Part shown: positions 1 to 7,883 of the stretch, one piece after another | Layout: each line of letters begins with the position of its first letter | Position numbering within the stretch: position 1 is the stretch's first letter | Assembly: GCF_005576615.1 (NCBI RefSeq) | Contig: NZ_CP040330.1 | Span: 744,001 to 808,000, forward strand | Direction: 5' to 3' | Origin: Natrinema versiforme | Lineage (GTDB): Archaea; Halobacteriota; Halobacteria; Halobacteriales; Natrialbaceae | DNA: 64,000 nt | Made by a program: the position numbers and the translations under genes | The notes under the pieces: model-generated | What the model saw: the letters and a program-made list of their open reading frames with translations, nothing else | Told to the model about the DNA's origin: nothing | Database searches by the model: none

Positions 1-526
1 CGAGACCGACGGCGGCCTCCGAGCCTATACCGTCAGGCTCGAGCTCGTCGACGAACCCGGCGAGTTGCTCCGCGCGCTCGCCCCGATCGCCGACAACGGC
101 GGCAATCTGTTGAGTATCCACCACGAGCGCGGCAACATCACGCCGCGCGGCCACATCCCCGTCCAGGTCGATCTGGAGTGTCCCCCCGATCGGTTCGACG
201 ACGTCGTCGAGGGGCTCCGCGGTGCCGGCGTCAACGTGATTCAGGCCGGCGCAGAGCACTACGGCGAGGAGATAAACGTCGTACTGGTCGGCCACCTCGT
301 CGAAACCGACCTCTCGAATACGCTCTCCCGCATCGAGGACGAAGCCGACGCCGTCGTCCTCGACCTCTCGCTCGCCGCGCCCGAAGGGACCGGCGGCATC
401 TCGAGTGCGCGCGCCCGACTCGCGATCGACTCCGGCCGGTCGTCGGAAGCGCTCGCGGCGATCCGCTCGATCGGGACGGACAAGGAACTGACCGTCGTCG
501 AACCCCTGCTCGGAGGTGACGCCTGA
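1..526 (+). CDS. ACT domain-containing amino-acid-binding protein (5' end outside window)
   Basis: The reading frame is open from base 2 to the TGA at 524-526, so the start lies just upstream of the window; an internal TTG at 65 is not needed. The visible N-terminus (TVRLELVDEPGELLRALAPI) is a typical ACT beta-alpha-beta opening, the fold that binds amino acids and regulates amino-acid enzymes. About 174 codons are visible, and the family is close to this length. The stop overlaps the ATG of homoserine dehydrogenase by one base (TGATG), so the two are co-translated. I infer a sensor or regulatory partner for aspartate-family biosynthesis; the ligand is not visible from sequence. Confidence 0.85.
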   Translation, partial: ETDGGLRAYTVRLELVDEPGELLRALAPIADNGGNLLSIHHERGNITPRGHIPVQVDLECPPDRFDDVVEGLRGAGVNVIQAGAEHYGEEINVVLVGHLVETDLSNTLSRIEDEADAVVLDLSLAAPEGTGGISSARARLAIDSGRSSEALAAIRSIGTDKELTVVEPLLGGDA

Positions 527-1473
527 TGAAACTCGCAATCCTCGGTGCCGGTGATGTTGGTCGCTCTGTGGCCGATCTCGCCGGCGAATACGATCACGAG
601 GTCGTCGCGCTCGCCGACTCGACTACCGCGACGGTCAATCCGAACGGAATCGCCGTCGACGACGCCCTCGAGCGCAAGGTCGGCGACGAAGCCCTCGGCC
701 CCGGCGTCCCAGAAGACGTCTTCGAGATGGAGTACGACGTGCTGGTCGAGGCGACGCCGACGACGCTGGGCGACGCCGAACCCGGCTTCTCGCACGTGAA
801 ACGCGCACTCGAGGCCGACCGCCACGTCGTCCTCGCGAACAAGGGCCCGGTCGCCGAACGCTACGAGGAACTCCGCGCGCTCGAGGCCGACAGCGCGGGC
901 TCGATCCGGTTCGAAGCGACCGTCGGCGGCGCGATTCCAGTGCTCTCGACGGTCGAAGACTGCACGCCACAGGCCGTCACCGCGGTCCGGGGCGTGCTCA
1001 ACGGCACGGCGAACTTCATCCTCACCCGGATGGCCGCCGAGGGACTGGACTACGAGCACGTCCTCGCGGAGGCCCAGGATCTGGGCGTCGCCGAGGCCGA
1101 CCCCACCTTCGATGTCGACGGGACCGACGCCGCGCTCAAGTTCGTCATCCTCGCGAACGTGCTCGCTGACGGCGGGTTCTCGCTCGAGGACGCGACCGTC
1201 GAGGGTATCCAGGACATTCCGGGCAGCGCGCTCGATCTCGCCGCCGAGGACGGCCGCACGATTCGGCTCATCGGCGAGGCGACCCGCGACGGCGTCCGCG
1301 TCGGCCCGCGGCTCGTCCCCGAGAACGGGGCCCTCGCAGTCACGGGCACGCGTAACATCGTCCAGATCGAAACTCGCAACGCCGGCTCCCTGCACTCGAG
1401 CGGCCGCGGTGCCGGCGGTCCGGAGACGGCGACGGCGGTCCTCTCCGACGTCGGCCGACTGCCGCCGCTGTAA
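526..1473 (+). CDS. hom: Homoserine dehydrogenase
   Basis: Reduces aspartate semialdehyde to homoserine with NAD(P)H, on the way to threonine and methionine; cytosolic. The 315-residue protein starts with a Rossmann glycine motif (GAGDVG, residues 7-12), has the NKGPVA motif at 105-110 containing the conserved lysine, and the GGAIPVLSTVEDC and NGTANFILTRM stretches of the catalytic domain. It is the short form without a fused C-terminal ACT domain. The ACT protein immediately upstream, overlapping by one base, may supply that regulatory function in trans (inference). Confidence 0.95.
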   Translation: MKLAILGAGDVGRSVADLAGEYDHEVVALADSTTATVNPNGIAVDDALERKVGDEALGPGVPEDVFEMEYDVLVEATPTTLGDAEPGFSHVKRALEADRHVVLANKGPVAERYEELRALEADSAGSIRFEATVGGAIPVLSTVEDCTPQAVTAVRGVLNGTANFILTRMAAEGLDYEHVLAEAQDLGVAEADPTFDVDGTDAALKFVILANVLADGGFSLEDATVEGIQDIPGSALDLAAEDGRTIRLIGEATRDGVRVGPRLVPENGALAVTGTRNIVQIETRNAGSLHSSGRGAGGPETATAVLSDVGRLPPL

Positions 1474-1630
1474 CCCGCGATCGTCGTTTCTTTCGTCATC
1501 GTTCTCCGACCGCGCCGTTGCACTGGAACGTTCCGGAGTGTGTGAATGCTAGCCAAACCGCAAGAAGGCGTCGGGGTAGACCGAATACGCTTTCGAAATG
1601 GTTTTAACCGCAACGAGCCAAAGAGACCGA

Positions 1631-1636
1631 TATAAG
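1631..1636 (+). promoter_or_regulatory. TATA box of the EF-1A/S10 unit
   Basis: The hexamer TATAAG lies 25-30 bases before the ATG at 1661, which predicts a transcript with almost no leader. A second A/T stretch (GTTTTAA, 1601-1607) could drive a longer transcript. Confidence 0.5.
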
Positions 1637-1660
1637 CGCCTCTGCGCGTGAGCTACAACA

Positions 1661-2926
1661 ATGAGCGACCAACACCAGAACCTGGCCATCATCGGTCACG
1701 TTGACCACGGGAAGAGTACGCTCGTGGGACGACTCCTCTACGAGACGGGGAGCGTACCCGAGCACGTCATCGAACAGCACCGCGAAGAAGCAGAAGAGAA
1801 GGGCAAGGGCGGCTTCGAGTTCGCCTACGTCATGGACAACCTCGCCGAGGAGCGAGAGCGCGGTGTCACCATCGACATCGCCCACCAGGAGTTCTCCACC
1901 GACGAGTACGACTTCACCATCGTCGACTGTCCTGGTCACCGCGACTTCGTGAAGAACATGATCACGGGCGCATCCCAGGCGGACAACGCCGTCCTCGTCG
2001 TCGCCGCTGACGACGGTGTCGCGCCCCAGACCCAGGAGCACGTCTTCCTGGCTCGAACCCTCGGTATCGACGAGCTCATTATCGGCATCAACAAGATGGA
2101 CATCGTCGACTACGAAGAGTCGACGTACGACGAGGTCGTCGAGGAAGTCAACCAGCTGCTCAAGCAGGTCCAGTTCAACACCGAGGACGCCTCGTTCATC
2201 CCGATTTCGGCCTTCGAGGGCGACAACATCGCCGAGGAGTCCGACAACACGCCGTGGTACGACGGCGAAATCCTGCTCGAGGCCCTCAACAGCCTGCCGG
2301 AGCCGGAGCCACCGACGGACGCGCCGCTCCGACTCCCGATTCAGGACGTGTACACCATCTCCGGTATCGGTACCGTCCCCGTCGGCCGTATCGAGACCGG
2401 TCTCCTGAACACCGGCGACAACGTCTCCTTCCAGCCCAGCGACGTGGGCGGCGAAGTGAAGACGATCGAGATGCACCACGAAGAGGTGCCCAAAGCAGAG
2501 CCCGGTGACAACGTCGGATTCAACGTCCGCGGCATCGGCAAGGACGACATCCGACGCGGTGACGTCTGTGGCCCCGCCGACGACCCACCGAGCGTCGCCG
2601 AGACGTTCCAGGCCCAGATCGTCGTCATGCAGCACCCCAGCGTGATCACGGCCGGTTACACGCCGGTCTTCCACGCCCACACCGCACAGGTCGCCTGTAC
2701 GATCGAGTCCATCGACAAGAAGATGGATCCCTCGAGCGGCGAGGTCGCCGAGGAGAACCCCGACTTCATCCAGTCGGGTGACGCTGCTGTGGTCACCATC
2801 CGACCGCAAAAGCCCCTCAGCATCGAGCCGTCCAGCGAGATCCCCGAACTCGGGAGCTTCGCCATCCGCGACATGGGTCAGACCATCGCCGCCGGAAAGG
2901 TCCTCGAAGTTCACGAGAAAGAATAA
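1661..2926 (+). CDS. tef1a: Translation elongation factor EF-1 alpha (EF-Tu homologue)
   Basis: GTPase that delivers aminoacyl-tRNA to the ribosome. At 421 residues it has family length. The G1 motif GHVDHGKST is at 12-20, DCPGH at 89-93 and NKMD at 144-147, followed by the two beta-barrel domains. ATG at 1661 follows a good TATA box. The stop is directly followed by the ATG of S10 with no spacer, the classical archaeal EF-1A/S10 arrangement, so both are made from one mRNA. Confidence 0.98.
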   Translation: MSDQHQNLAIIGHVDHGKSTLVGRLLYETGSVPEHVIEQHREEAEEKGKGGFEFAYVMDNLAEERERGVTIDIAHQEFSTDEYDFTIVDCPGHRDFVKNMITGASQADNAVLVVAADDGVAPQTQEHVFLARTLGIDELIIGINKMDIVDYEESTYDEVVEEVNQLLKQVQFNTEDASFIPISAFEGDNIAEESDNTPWYDGEILLEALNSLPEPEPPTDAPLRLPIQDVYTISGIGTVPVGRIETGLLNTGDNVSFQPSDVGGEVKTIEMHHEEVPKAEPGDNVGFNVRGIGKDDIRRGDVCGPADDPPSVAETFQAQIVVMQHPSVITAGYTPVFHAHTAQVACTIESIDKKMDPSSGEVAEENPDFIQSGDAAVVTIRPQKPLSIEPSSEIPELGSFAIRDMGQTIAAGKVLEVHEKE

Positions 2927-3235
2927 ATGCAGCAAGCACGCGTTCGACTCGCGGGCACGAGTCCAGACGACCTCGACGACATCTGTGACGACGTCCGCGA
3001 GATCGCGAACAACACCGGCGTCAACCTGAGCGGTCCGATCCCGCTGCCGACGAAGACCCTCGAGGTGCCGACCCGGAAGTCGCCCGACGGCGAGGGCACT
3101 GCGACGTGGGAGCACTGGGAGATGCGCGTCCACAAGCGCCTGATCGATCTGGACGCCGACGAACGCGCACTCCGACAGCTCATGCGCATTCAGGTGCCGA
3201 ACGACGTTTCGATCGAGATCGTCCTCGAAGACTGA
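2927..3235 (+). CDS. rps10: 30S ribosomal protein S10
   Basis: Small-subunit head protein of 102 residues, family length. Recognisable motifs are ISGPIPLPT-like ([17 protein letters not shown]) and the [15 protein letters not shown] stretch typical of archaeal/eukaryotic S10/uS10. The ATG is immediately after the EF-1A stop (TAAATG), so translation is probably coupled. Confidence 0.97.
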   Translation: MQQARVRLAGTSPDDLDDICDDVREIANNTGVNLSGPIPLPTKTLEVPTRKSPDGEGTATWEHWEMRVHKRLIDLDADERALRQLMRIQVPNDVSIEIVLED

Positions 3236-3399
3236 CGGTCGCGGTCGCGACTCGAAGTGGCGTTATTTACCGTTTTTACCGCGTCTCGAGCACTGGTTCC
3301 AGCCGTGGCTATGCGATTCGAATAGTTCGTGAGACATGCGCGAGGAGCATCGACCAGATAGCTCGCTCCCCGTCTCGACCAACCCGTGAGCGATGGGAC

Positions 3400-3405
3400 T
3401 TTTAT
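3400..3405 (+). promoter_or_regulatory. TATA box of the rhomboid gene
   Basis: TTTTAT lies 24-29 bases before the ATG at 3429. This spacing argues for that ATG rather than the in-frame ATG at 3393, which would sit upstream of the promoter. Confidence 0.55.
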
Positions 3406-3428
3406 CGCTCGCCGTCGCACTCTCTCGT

Positions 3429-4133
3429 ATGGCGAGCCGCTCGCGGTCACGATCGCAGTCGAACACCTACCTGCGGTCCGACTCCGGCGGGACCGACGGA
3501 TCAGCGTCGGGCTCGAGCAGCCCGATTCTCGAGGTGCTCGTCGTCTTCGCCGTCGTCTTCGTCGCGCAGGGGATCACGACGGTCGCGGGCCTGATGGGGA
3601 CGTTCTTCGTCCTCGCGCCGCCGCTGACGACGAACCCGTGGACGATCGTGACGAGCGTCTACGCCCACAGCGGGCTCGGCCACCTCGTCTCGAACACCCT
3701 CGCGCTGCTCGTCTTCGGCTGGCCGGTCGCGCGGGCCACGACGCGCCTGCGCTTTCACGCCTTCTTCGCGATCACGGGTGCGATCGCGGGCGTCTCCCAG
3801 ATCGTCATCACGGGCGTGCTCGCGGCACTCCCGTTCGTCCCCGTCGCGCCGACGCCGGGCGTGCTCGGTGCCAGCGGTGCCGTCTTCGCCCTGCTGGGCT
3901 ATCTCGTCGCCTCGAACCGGCTCTCGACGGGGCTGGCCTCGTTCGTCACGGTCCCGCAGTGGCTGTCGATCCTCGTCTTCGTCGGGCTCGCGATCGCGGT
4001 CACGTTCGCCACCGCCTCGCCCGGCGTCGCCCTGATCGCCCACTTCACCGGGTTCCTCGTCGGAGTGGGTGCCGGCCGCGCTCGCGTATTGCAGGTCGGC
4101 TCGAGCGCTCGGTCGGACGCCGCGCGGCGCTGA
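3429..4133 (+). CDS. Rhomboid-family intramembrane serine protease
   Basis: Integral membrane protease that cleaves transmembrane substrates. The 234-residue protein (start at 3429) has an arginine/serine-rich N-terminal tail of about 30 residues, then about six hydrophobic helices. The catalytic serine is in GASGAVFALLG (Ser149), the histidine in the last helix (AHFTGFLVG, His205), and the H-L-x-x-N motif is at about 85-89. The gene stands alone between S10 and tRNA-Ala. Its substrates are unknown; PGF-CTERM or other surface proteins are only a possibility. Confidence 0.9.
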   Translation: MASRSRSRSQSNTYLRSDSGGTDGSASGSSSPILEVLVVFAVVFVAQGITTVAGLMGTFFVLAPPLTTNPWTIVTSVYAHSGLGHLVSNTLALLVFGWPVARATTRLRFHAFFAITGAIAGVSQIVITGVLAALPFVPVAPTPGVLGASGAVFALLGYLVASNRLSTGLASFVTVPQWLSILVFVGLAIAVTFATASPGVALIAHFTGFLVGVGAGRARVLQVGSSARSDAARR

Positions 4134-4245
4134 GCGCTTTCGGGCCTCAAGGGGCGCGCTCGAGTGCTGCGTTCCCGTGGTGGTCGGTCACGATCCGTCC
4201 TCGAAACACAAGCTACAAATAGAAACCCGGGTTAGAAACGGGCGA

Positions 4246-4317
4246 GGGCTCGTAGATCAGTGGTAGATCGCTTCCTTCGCAAGGAAGAGGCCCTGGGTTC
4301 AAATCCCAGCGAGTCCA
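4246..4317 (+). tRNA. trnA-CGC: tRNA-Ala (anticodon CGC)
   Basis: The 7-bp acceptor stem pairs GGGCTCG (4246-4252) with CGAGTCC (4310-4316), with discriminator A at 4317. The anticodon stem CTTCC/GGAAG encloses the loop TTCGCAA, anticodon CGC. The acceptor stem contains the G3:U70 wobble pair, the universal alanine identity element. The T arm contains GGTTCAAATCC-type sequence. The 3' CCA is not encoded. The bases downstream carry inverted and direct fragments of the 3' end (see 4347-4402). Confidence 0.95.
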
Positions 4318-4346
4318 CTTCTTCACGTCGCTTCGCTCTTCAGTCG

Positions 4347-4402
4347 TGGACTCGTCGAACATCGCAAACGCTTCGCGTTTGCTTAATCCCGACGAGTCCA
4401 CT
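4347..4402 (+). repeat. Nested palindrome carrying inverted and direct copies of the tRNA-Ala 3' end
   Basis: TGGACTCGTCG (4347-4357) and CGACGAGTCCA (4390-4400) are perfect 11-bp inverted repeats and both match the acceptor/discriminator end of tRNA-Ala (4308-4317) almost exactly. Between them is a second perfect hairpin, GCAAACGC-TTC-GCGTTTGC (4364-4382). The direct copy at 4385-4402 repeats the tRNA end with two swapped bases (AATCCC-GA-CGAGTCCACT against AATCCC-AG-CGAGTCCACT). This resembles a degenerate attachment site or tRNA-derived palindromic element bordering the A/T-rich island. Confidence 0.6.
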
Positions 4403-4746
4403 CGTTTGTACCGTGAGTAACTCGAATTTAGATTTAGATCGCTCGAGACTGCCGAACACGGCTTGGCACTGGCTGTAGCGGTCAGTCGGCCAGTGGCAAC
4501 ACATTCTAACCCCTTATTTCGTCGATTTCGGCGTGTAATAGCCCGGATTGCTCCTCGATCGGCGCGCGCCGCGAGGTGGGCGGGAACGAGCCCCCGCCAC
4601 GCCTGACGGGGAACCACGACGGGGCCGTCGGGTTCCGTTAGGGGCGTGGCTAAGGCCACTACATCAAAATACACCGCACTGCTCCGCGACAGCGGAGTTA
4701 AAACAATACCATTGTGAAGGAACCCCATAGCCTGTTGATTAGTGAG
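4403..4746. other. Gap between tRNA-Ala repeat and A/T-rich island; no gene supported
   Basis: About 340 bases. The 4550-4640 part is G/C-rich and contains a short stretch with coding-like composition (readable on the plus strand as REVGGNEPPP...), possibly a remnant of a broken gene, but there is no start and the frame closes at once. From about 4665 the composition switches sharply to A/T-rich. No integrase, transposase or RNA gene is visible. Confidence 0.35.
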
Positions 4747-6150
4747 TTACTCTTCAGACACCGCATTAGCCAATTCAGTTGGCCAGCCGCCATTTTCATC
4801 TTTAATGGTTTGTTCTAAATGATCAGCTGTAGTTTCTATAACTGACTCAGACAATTTTTCAACAATTGTGTTAAAGAACACTATTTTCTTTGCAGCTTCT
4901 GATTGAGAATAATAGTTGGGTGTGTTCCCGTGAAGTATTGGGTTTCGCTTCTCGAATAGTTCATTCACGAAATATTCTACAACATTCTCATTAAAGTGAT
5001 TAGAAACAGGAGTGTTTTGCACAAGATCTCTGATATGAGGCTCTTCTATACAATTACCGGTCTGCGACTGCACTTCCAAATCATCATGATCCCGATAATT
5101 AAAGCGCCAGAAATCATCATAATCTACCTCAATAAAGATATCTACCTCTTTCTTTTCATCAAGGAAAGCAGCATATATCCATATTATATGTTCTATCTGT
5201 GGATATAATAAATTAATTACAGAGGCATAACGCCCATCCTTGTAGTTTTCCACCACTTCACTTATTATTTCCTCTCTTTCTCTTAGAGAGGGTAATTTGA
5301 TAGATTCGGTTACAAGATTATCTAAATATTCATCTCCATCAACCTCTGCAACTACTGCCTGTTCAACATCGTCACCACTTTTATATTTCCTATAGAGTGT
5401 GCGTATTTCTGGGATAGTAAGGTGGGTAAGCCATCTCAGTGGGAAATCTTCAAATTCTTCTTCAAATTGGAATAAACTAGTATAGAGCTTCGGATTATAT
5501 ATCTGAATTGAAAAATGTTTCAAAACTCGCATCTCATCAGAGCCAATTCTTGGAAGTTCACCTTCTAAATCTTCTTCATCGTATGGAAATGTCTCAAGAC
5601 TATTTTTTGCATATAGCAATCTGTTTCTCTTGTTGACTAACTCTTCATTATCAGGATTATTCAAAACTGGTTCTTTTATTGATCCTAGTATCTCTTCTTT
5701 ATCGTTTCTATCGGATTTTCTTATAGTAATTAAATCTGAATACGCTGGCCCGAAAAGTTCTCGTTCAATTTCCTCTAAGTATTCTTCGGCTTCCTGTATG
5801 TATTGCTCTGCGTTGCTGTGGTAAAGGTCCACAAGCTCTTGGCTTATTTCACCTCGATCAAAATCATCCCTGACCATTTTGAATATATCATAGCAATCAT
5901 CCATATTCATGTAGAAATCTACCTCCTTTTCTGAGACATGTGAGGTAAGAAGGAGTGTCTCTCCAGTCTTCACTTTGAGTTCGGTATCAAACGTCGTATC
6001 AACCCATTGTCTTCGTTGTATTTCCTCAATTATATCACCAATTATTGGTTCTTCATCAACCAATTTTGAGAATAATTTTTCTGCTTCTTCTTCGCTCTCA
6101 AGATCATCTGTTGATATATTGAAAGGATTGGTCGGGTTGTCGTCCCCCAT
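4747..6150 (-). CDS. Uncharacterised protein with C-terminal HEPN-type RNase motif
   Basis: A 467-residue acidic protein from the ATG at 6150; a GTG at 6186 would add 12 residues. ATG is preferred because a TATA-like GGATATACG lies about 27-34 bases upstream. Near the C-terminus is RNPILHG (Arg402, His407), the R-x4-H signature of HEPN ribonuclease domains, within predicted helices; upstream stretches (YASVINLLYPQIEHIIWIYAAFLDE) fit the helical bundle. I do not recognise the N-terminal part. The gene is strikingly A/T-rich with AGA, ATA and A/T-ending codons, unlike every G/C-rich neighbour, which points to recent acquisition. HEPN proteins are often toxins or defence effectors; that role here is inference. 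Confidence 0.75.
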   Translation of the reverse strand: MGDDNPTNPFNISTDDLESEEEAEKLFSKLVDEEPIIGDIIEEIQRRQWVDTTFDTELKVKTGETLLLTSHVSEKEVDFYMNMDDCYDIFKMVRDDFDRGEISQELVDLYHSNAEQYIQEAEEYLEEIERELFGPAYSDLITIRKSDRNDKEEILGSIKEPVLNNPDNEELVNKRNRLLYAKNSLETFPYDEEDLEGELPRIGSDEMRVLKHFSIQIYNPKLYTSLFQFEEEFEDFPLRWLTHLTIPEIRTLYRKYKSGDDVEQAVVAEVDGDEYLDNLVTESIKLPSLREREEIISEVVENYKDGRYASVINLLYPQIEHIIWIYAAFLDEKKEVDIFIEVDYDDFWRFNYRDHDDLEVQSQTGNCIEEPHIRDLVQNTPVSNHFNENVVEYFVNELFEKRNPILHGNTPNYYSQSEAAKKIVFFNTIVEKLSESVIETTADHLEQTIKDENGGWPTELANAVSEE

Positions 6151-6236
6151 AAGGATATTATTAGTATAGTAGATACGTATATCCACCCCTCCGTTTTGAG
6201 TTGGCGATAGTTTTCAGAGCAAATATGAAATTCAAT

Positions 6237-6578
6237 TTAGGGGAATTGAAATAATAATTCGATTGGTATCTTTGCTTGGTCTGTCCCTCGATGGTCACCG
6301 CCCCCGTGCCATTGAAGTAATGGTAACTCGCTTGAGCGGACCATCTTGTCTTGAAGGATCGTCAGCCCGCTTTGCCCATGGGGTTTGTAGACGACAAAAC
6401 AGTACCAGCCATTGTGTCGTCGCAGTTTCTCATGGTATTTCCGATAGACTTTGAAGTTTCCCGGCTGGCCATCGGCGTGCTCAAGCATTGTACTCTTGAT
6501 TTCGACCGGTGTCCTGTTCCCGAATCGGGCATCATGCCAGCTGGCCCGCTCGAGTTCGAACCGTCGCTTCTTGGCCAT
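6237..6578 (-). CDS. Small protein with PD-(D/E)XK nuclease-like motif
   Basis: 113 residues. WHDARFGNRTPVEIKST (Asp16, Glu26-Ile-Lys28), with an upstream acidic Glu8/Glu10, fits the D...E-x-K core of the restriction-endonuclease fold. The rest (HADGQPGNFKVYRKYHEKLRR, WHGGGDHRG) is reminiscent of a recurrent haloarchaeal family of short proteins found on accessory DNA. It lies 86 bases upstream of the HEPN gene on the same strand and is intermediate in base composition between island and chromosome. Nuclease activity is inferred from the motif only. Confidence 0.6.
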   Translation of the reverse strand: MAKKRRFELERASWHDARFGNRTPVEIKSTMLEHADGQPGNFKVYRKYHEKLRRHNGWYCFVVYKPHGQSGLTILQDKMVRSSELPLLQWHGGGDHRGTDQAKIPIELLFQFP

Positions 6579-6695
6579 CCGCTTTTCACAGATCGTGCCG
6601 AAGTGATTCGCTCGCTTTCAGAGAACGACTCACGTACCTCGTGCGCCGATAGATCAATAGCTCTGTTTCCTGCACACAAACTGTTGACCCAAACC

Positions 6696-7016
6696 TCACT
6701 CGTCACTCGAGCCTTCGTCCTCAATAACCGCGACTTCGATCGTGCCATCTCCAGAAACAGTAACGAGGAACTCGTGATAGCGAAAGGAGACCGACAGCTG
6801 CTGGGTGTGGGTCGCGCGCTGTGCGTGTTCCAGTACGGTATCGAGGCCCTCGGGGTCGATGACCTCGTAGAGCGGGGGCAGCGTCGCCGACTCGCGCTCG
6901 GTGATCGACTCGAGCACGTCGACGACTGCGACGCTGGGTTCGACCGACGCGAAGTCGTACTGCACGCGATAGGTATTCGTCTCGATGTCGTATTCGATCG
7001 GGCCGCGGTCACTCAT
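6696..7016 (-). CDS. HalOD1 output domain protein
   Basis: 106 residues covering a single HalOD1 domain, a haloarchaeal signalling output domain of unknown mechanism. Typical features are the Y-R-V-Q-Y-D start of the first strand, PPLYEVIDPEGLDTVLEH, and the closing beta hairpin VTVSGDGTIEV. Its ATG overlaps the stop of the Lrp regulator by eight bases (ATGAGTGA, 7009-7016), so the two proteins are translationally coupled and may act together. Confidence 0.85.
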   Translation of the reverse strand: MSDRGPIEYDIETNTYRVQYDFASVEPSVAVVDVLESITERESATLPPLYEVIDPEGLDTVLEHAQRATHTQQLSVSFRYHEFLVTVSGDGTIEVAVIEDEGSSDE

Positions 7017-7488
7017 CCGTTTCGTCGTCGACGATCTGTTGGCCGAAGTGGTCGAACGGTTGCTTGTGGAAACTCTTGAGGATCTTCGAGTTGATGACCT
7101 CGAGCCCGAGATCGGAGAGTTCGTCGCTGATCCGTGCGATGTCGTCGGTTTCGGTGCCGACGGCCTCGATCTGGATGTTCTGCTGGCCGTTGAGGACTTC
7201 CTGGATCGTGACGACGCCGCTCACCTCGCGGGCCGCTTTCGCCAACTGCTCGCGTTCCGGATTCGGCGCGGTACAGATAAAGAGGACGTGCAACTGGAGG
7301 CCCGCTTTGTCGTAGTCGACGATCGGATGGTAGCCGCGGATGATGCCTTCCGCCTCGAGTTGCTCGATTCGATTCCGCACCGTGCTCGGTGAGACGCCGA
7401 TTTTTTCGGCCATCTCCTTGGTCGTGAGTCGCCGTGCATCGCGTTGGAGCAGATAGAGGACGGCCTTGTTCGTTTCATCGAGATCCAT
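7009..7488 (-). CDS. Lrp/AsnC family transcriptional regulator
   Basis: 159 residues: N-terminal winged helix-turn-helix (DETNKAVLYLLQRDARRLTTKEMAEKIGVSPSTVRNRI..., about 1-50) and a C-terminal RAM ligand-binding domain (about 65-140). Such proteins bind DNA as dimers/octamers and respond to amino acids. Two inverted repeats upstream (7500-7513 and 7535-7552) are candidate self-binding sites. The gene is followed by an overlapping HalOD1 gene. Confidence 0.92.
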   Translation of the reverse strand: MDLDETNKAVLYLLQRDARRLTTKEMAEKIGVSPSTVRNRIEQLEAEGIIRGYHPIVDYDKAGLQLHVLFICTAPNPEREQLAKAAREVSGVVTIQEVLNGQQNIQIEAVGTETDDIARISDELSDLGLEVINSKILKSFHKQPFDHFGQQIVDDETDE

Positions 7489-7499
7489 TTGCTTGCATT

Positions 7500-7513
7500 C
7501 GCAAATGTTTGCG
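7500..7513 (-). promoter_or_regulatory. Candidate Lrp operator (palindrome)
   Basis: CGCAAA-TG-TTTGCG is a perfect 6-2-6 palindrome 12 bases before the Lrp start codon. Lrp/AsnC proteins commonly autoregulate from such sites. Confidence 0.4.
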
Positions 7514-7534
7514 GTTCCCTTGTCCTTTTCGTAC

Positions 7535-7552
7535 TAGAAATCGGTATTTCTA
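7535..7552 (-). promoter_or_regulatory. Second inverted repeat in the Lrp upstream region
   Basis: TAGAAAT-CGGT-ATTTCTA, a perfect 7-4-7 inverted repeat, A/T-rich, centred about 30 bases upstream of the first palindrome. It could be a second operator or part of the basal promoter. The remaining 7553-7883 region to the next gene shows no ORF or RNA gene. Confidence 0.35.
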
Positions 7553-7883
7553 CAAATATCGCATCTTCGGACGCGAAATATGTGGCCTTTCGCCGCGATT
7601 GTTGCGGAATAAGCAACGGCGATCGATCCGTCGGAACGGATCAGCACCACGCGAGACGGAACTCCATCCCGGCCCACGGCCCCCGCCGGAGCCGTGTCTA
7701 CGGCCGCGACCGCAAGTCCCGTGGACAGCGGGGTGGAGCCCGAATCCCTGACTCGGGCGGGTGGTTATCGGCCGCCTACCCCGAAATTTCGTCGCTCCGA
7801 AACCGGTTGGCAGTCGTTACCGTCACGGGGCCGGTGAGGAATGGACGGACTACCAAATAGGGAACCCCTCTTGACAACGAGCA

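Noticed and set aside
1604-3133. Minus-strand open frame across EF-1A
   Set aside because: Antisense shadow of the clearly conserved EF-1A and S10 genes.
4548-4640. Possible TnpB/transposase C-terminal remnant
   Set aside because: The short readable stretch lacks zinc-finger or catalytic residues; similarity is too vague to claim.
4213-4728. Minus-strand frame covering tRNA-Ala
   Set aside because: Reads through the tRNA gene and the palindromes; not a gene.
4403-6700. Complete integrative element at tRNA-Ala
   Set aside because: No integrase and no second clean attachment site at the far end of the A/T-rich stretch were found.
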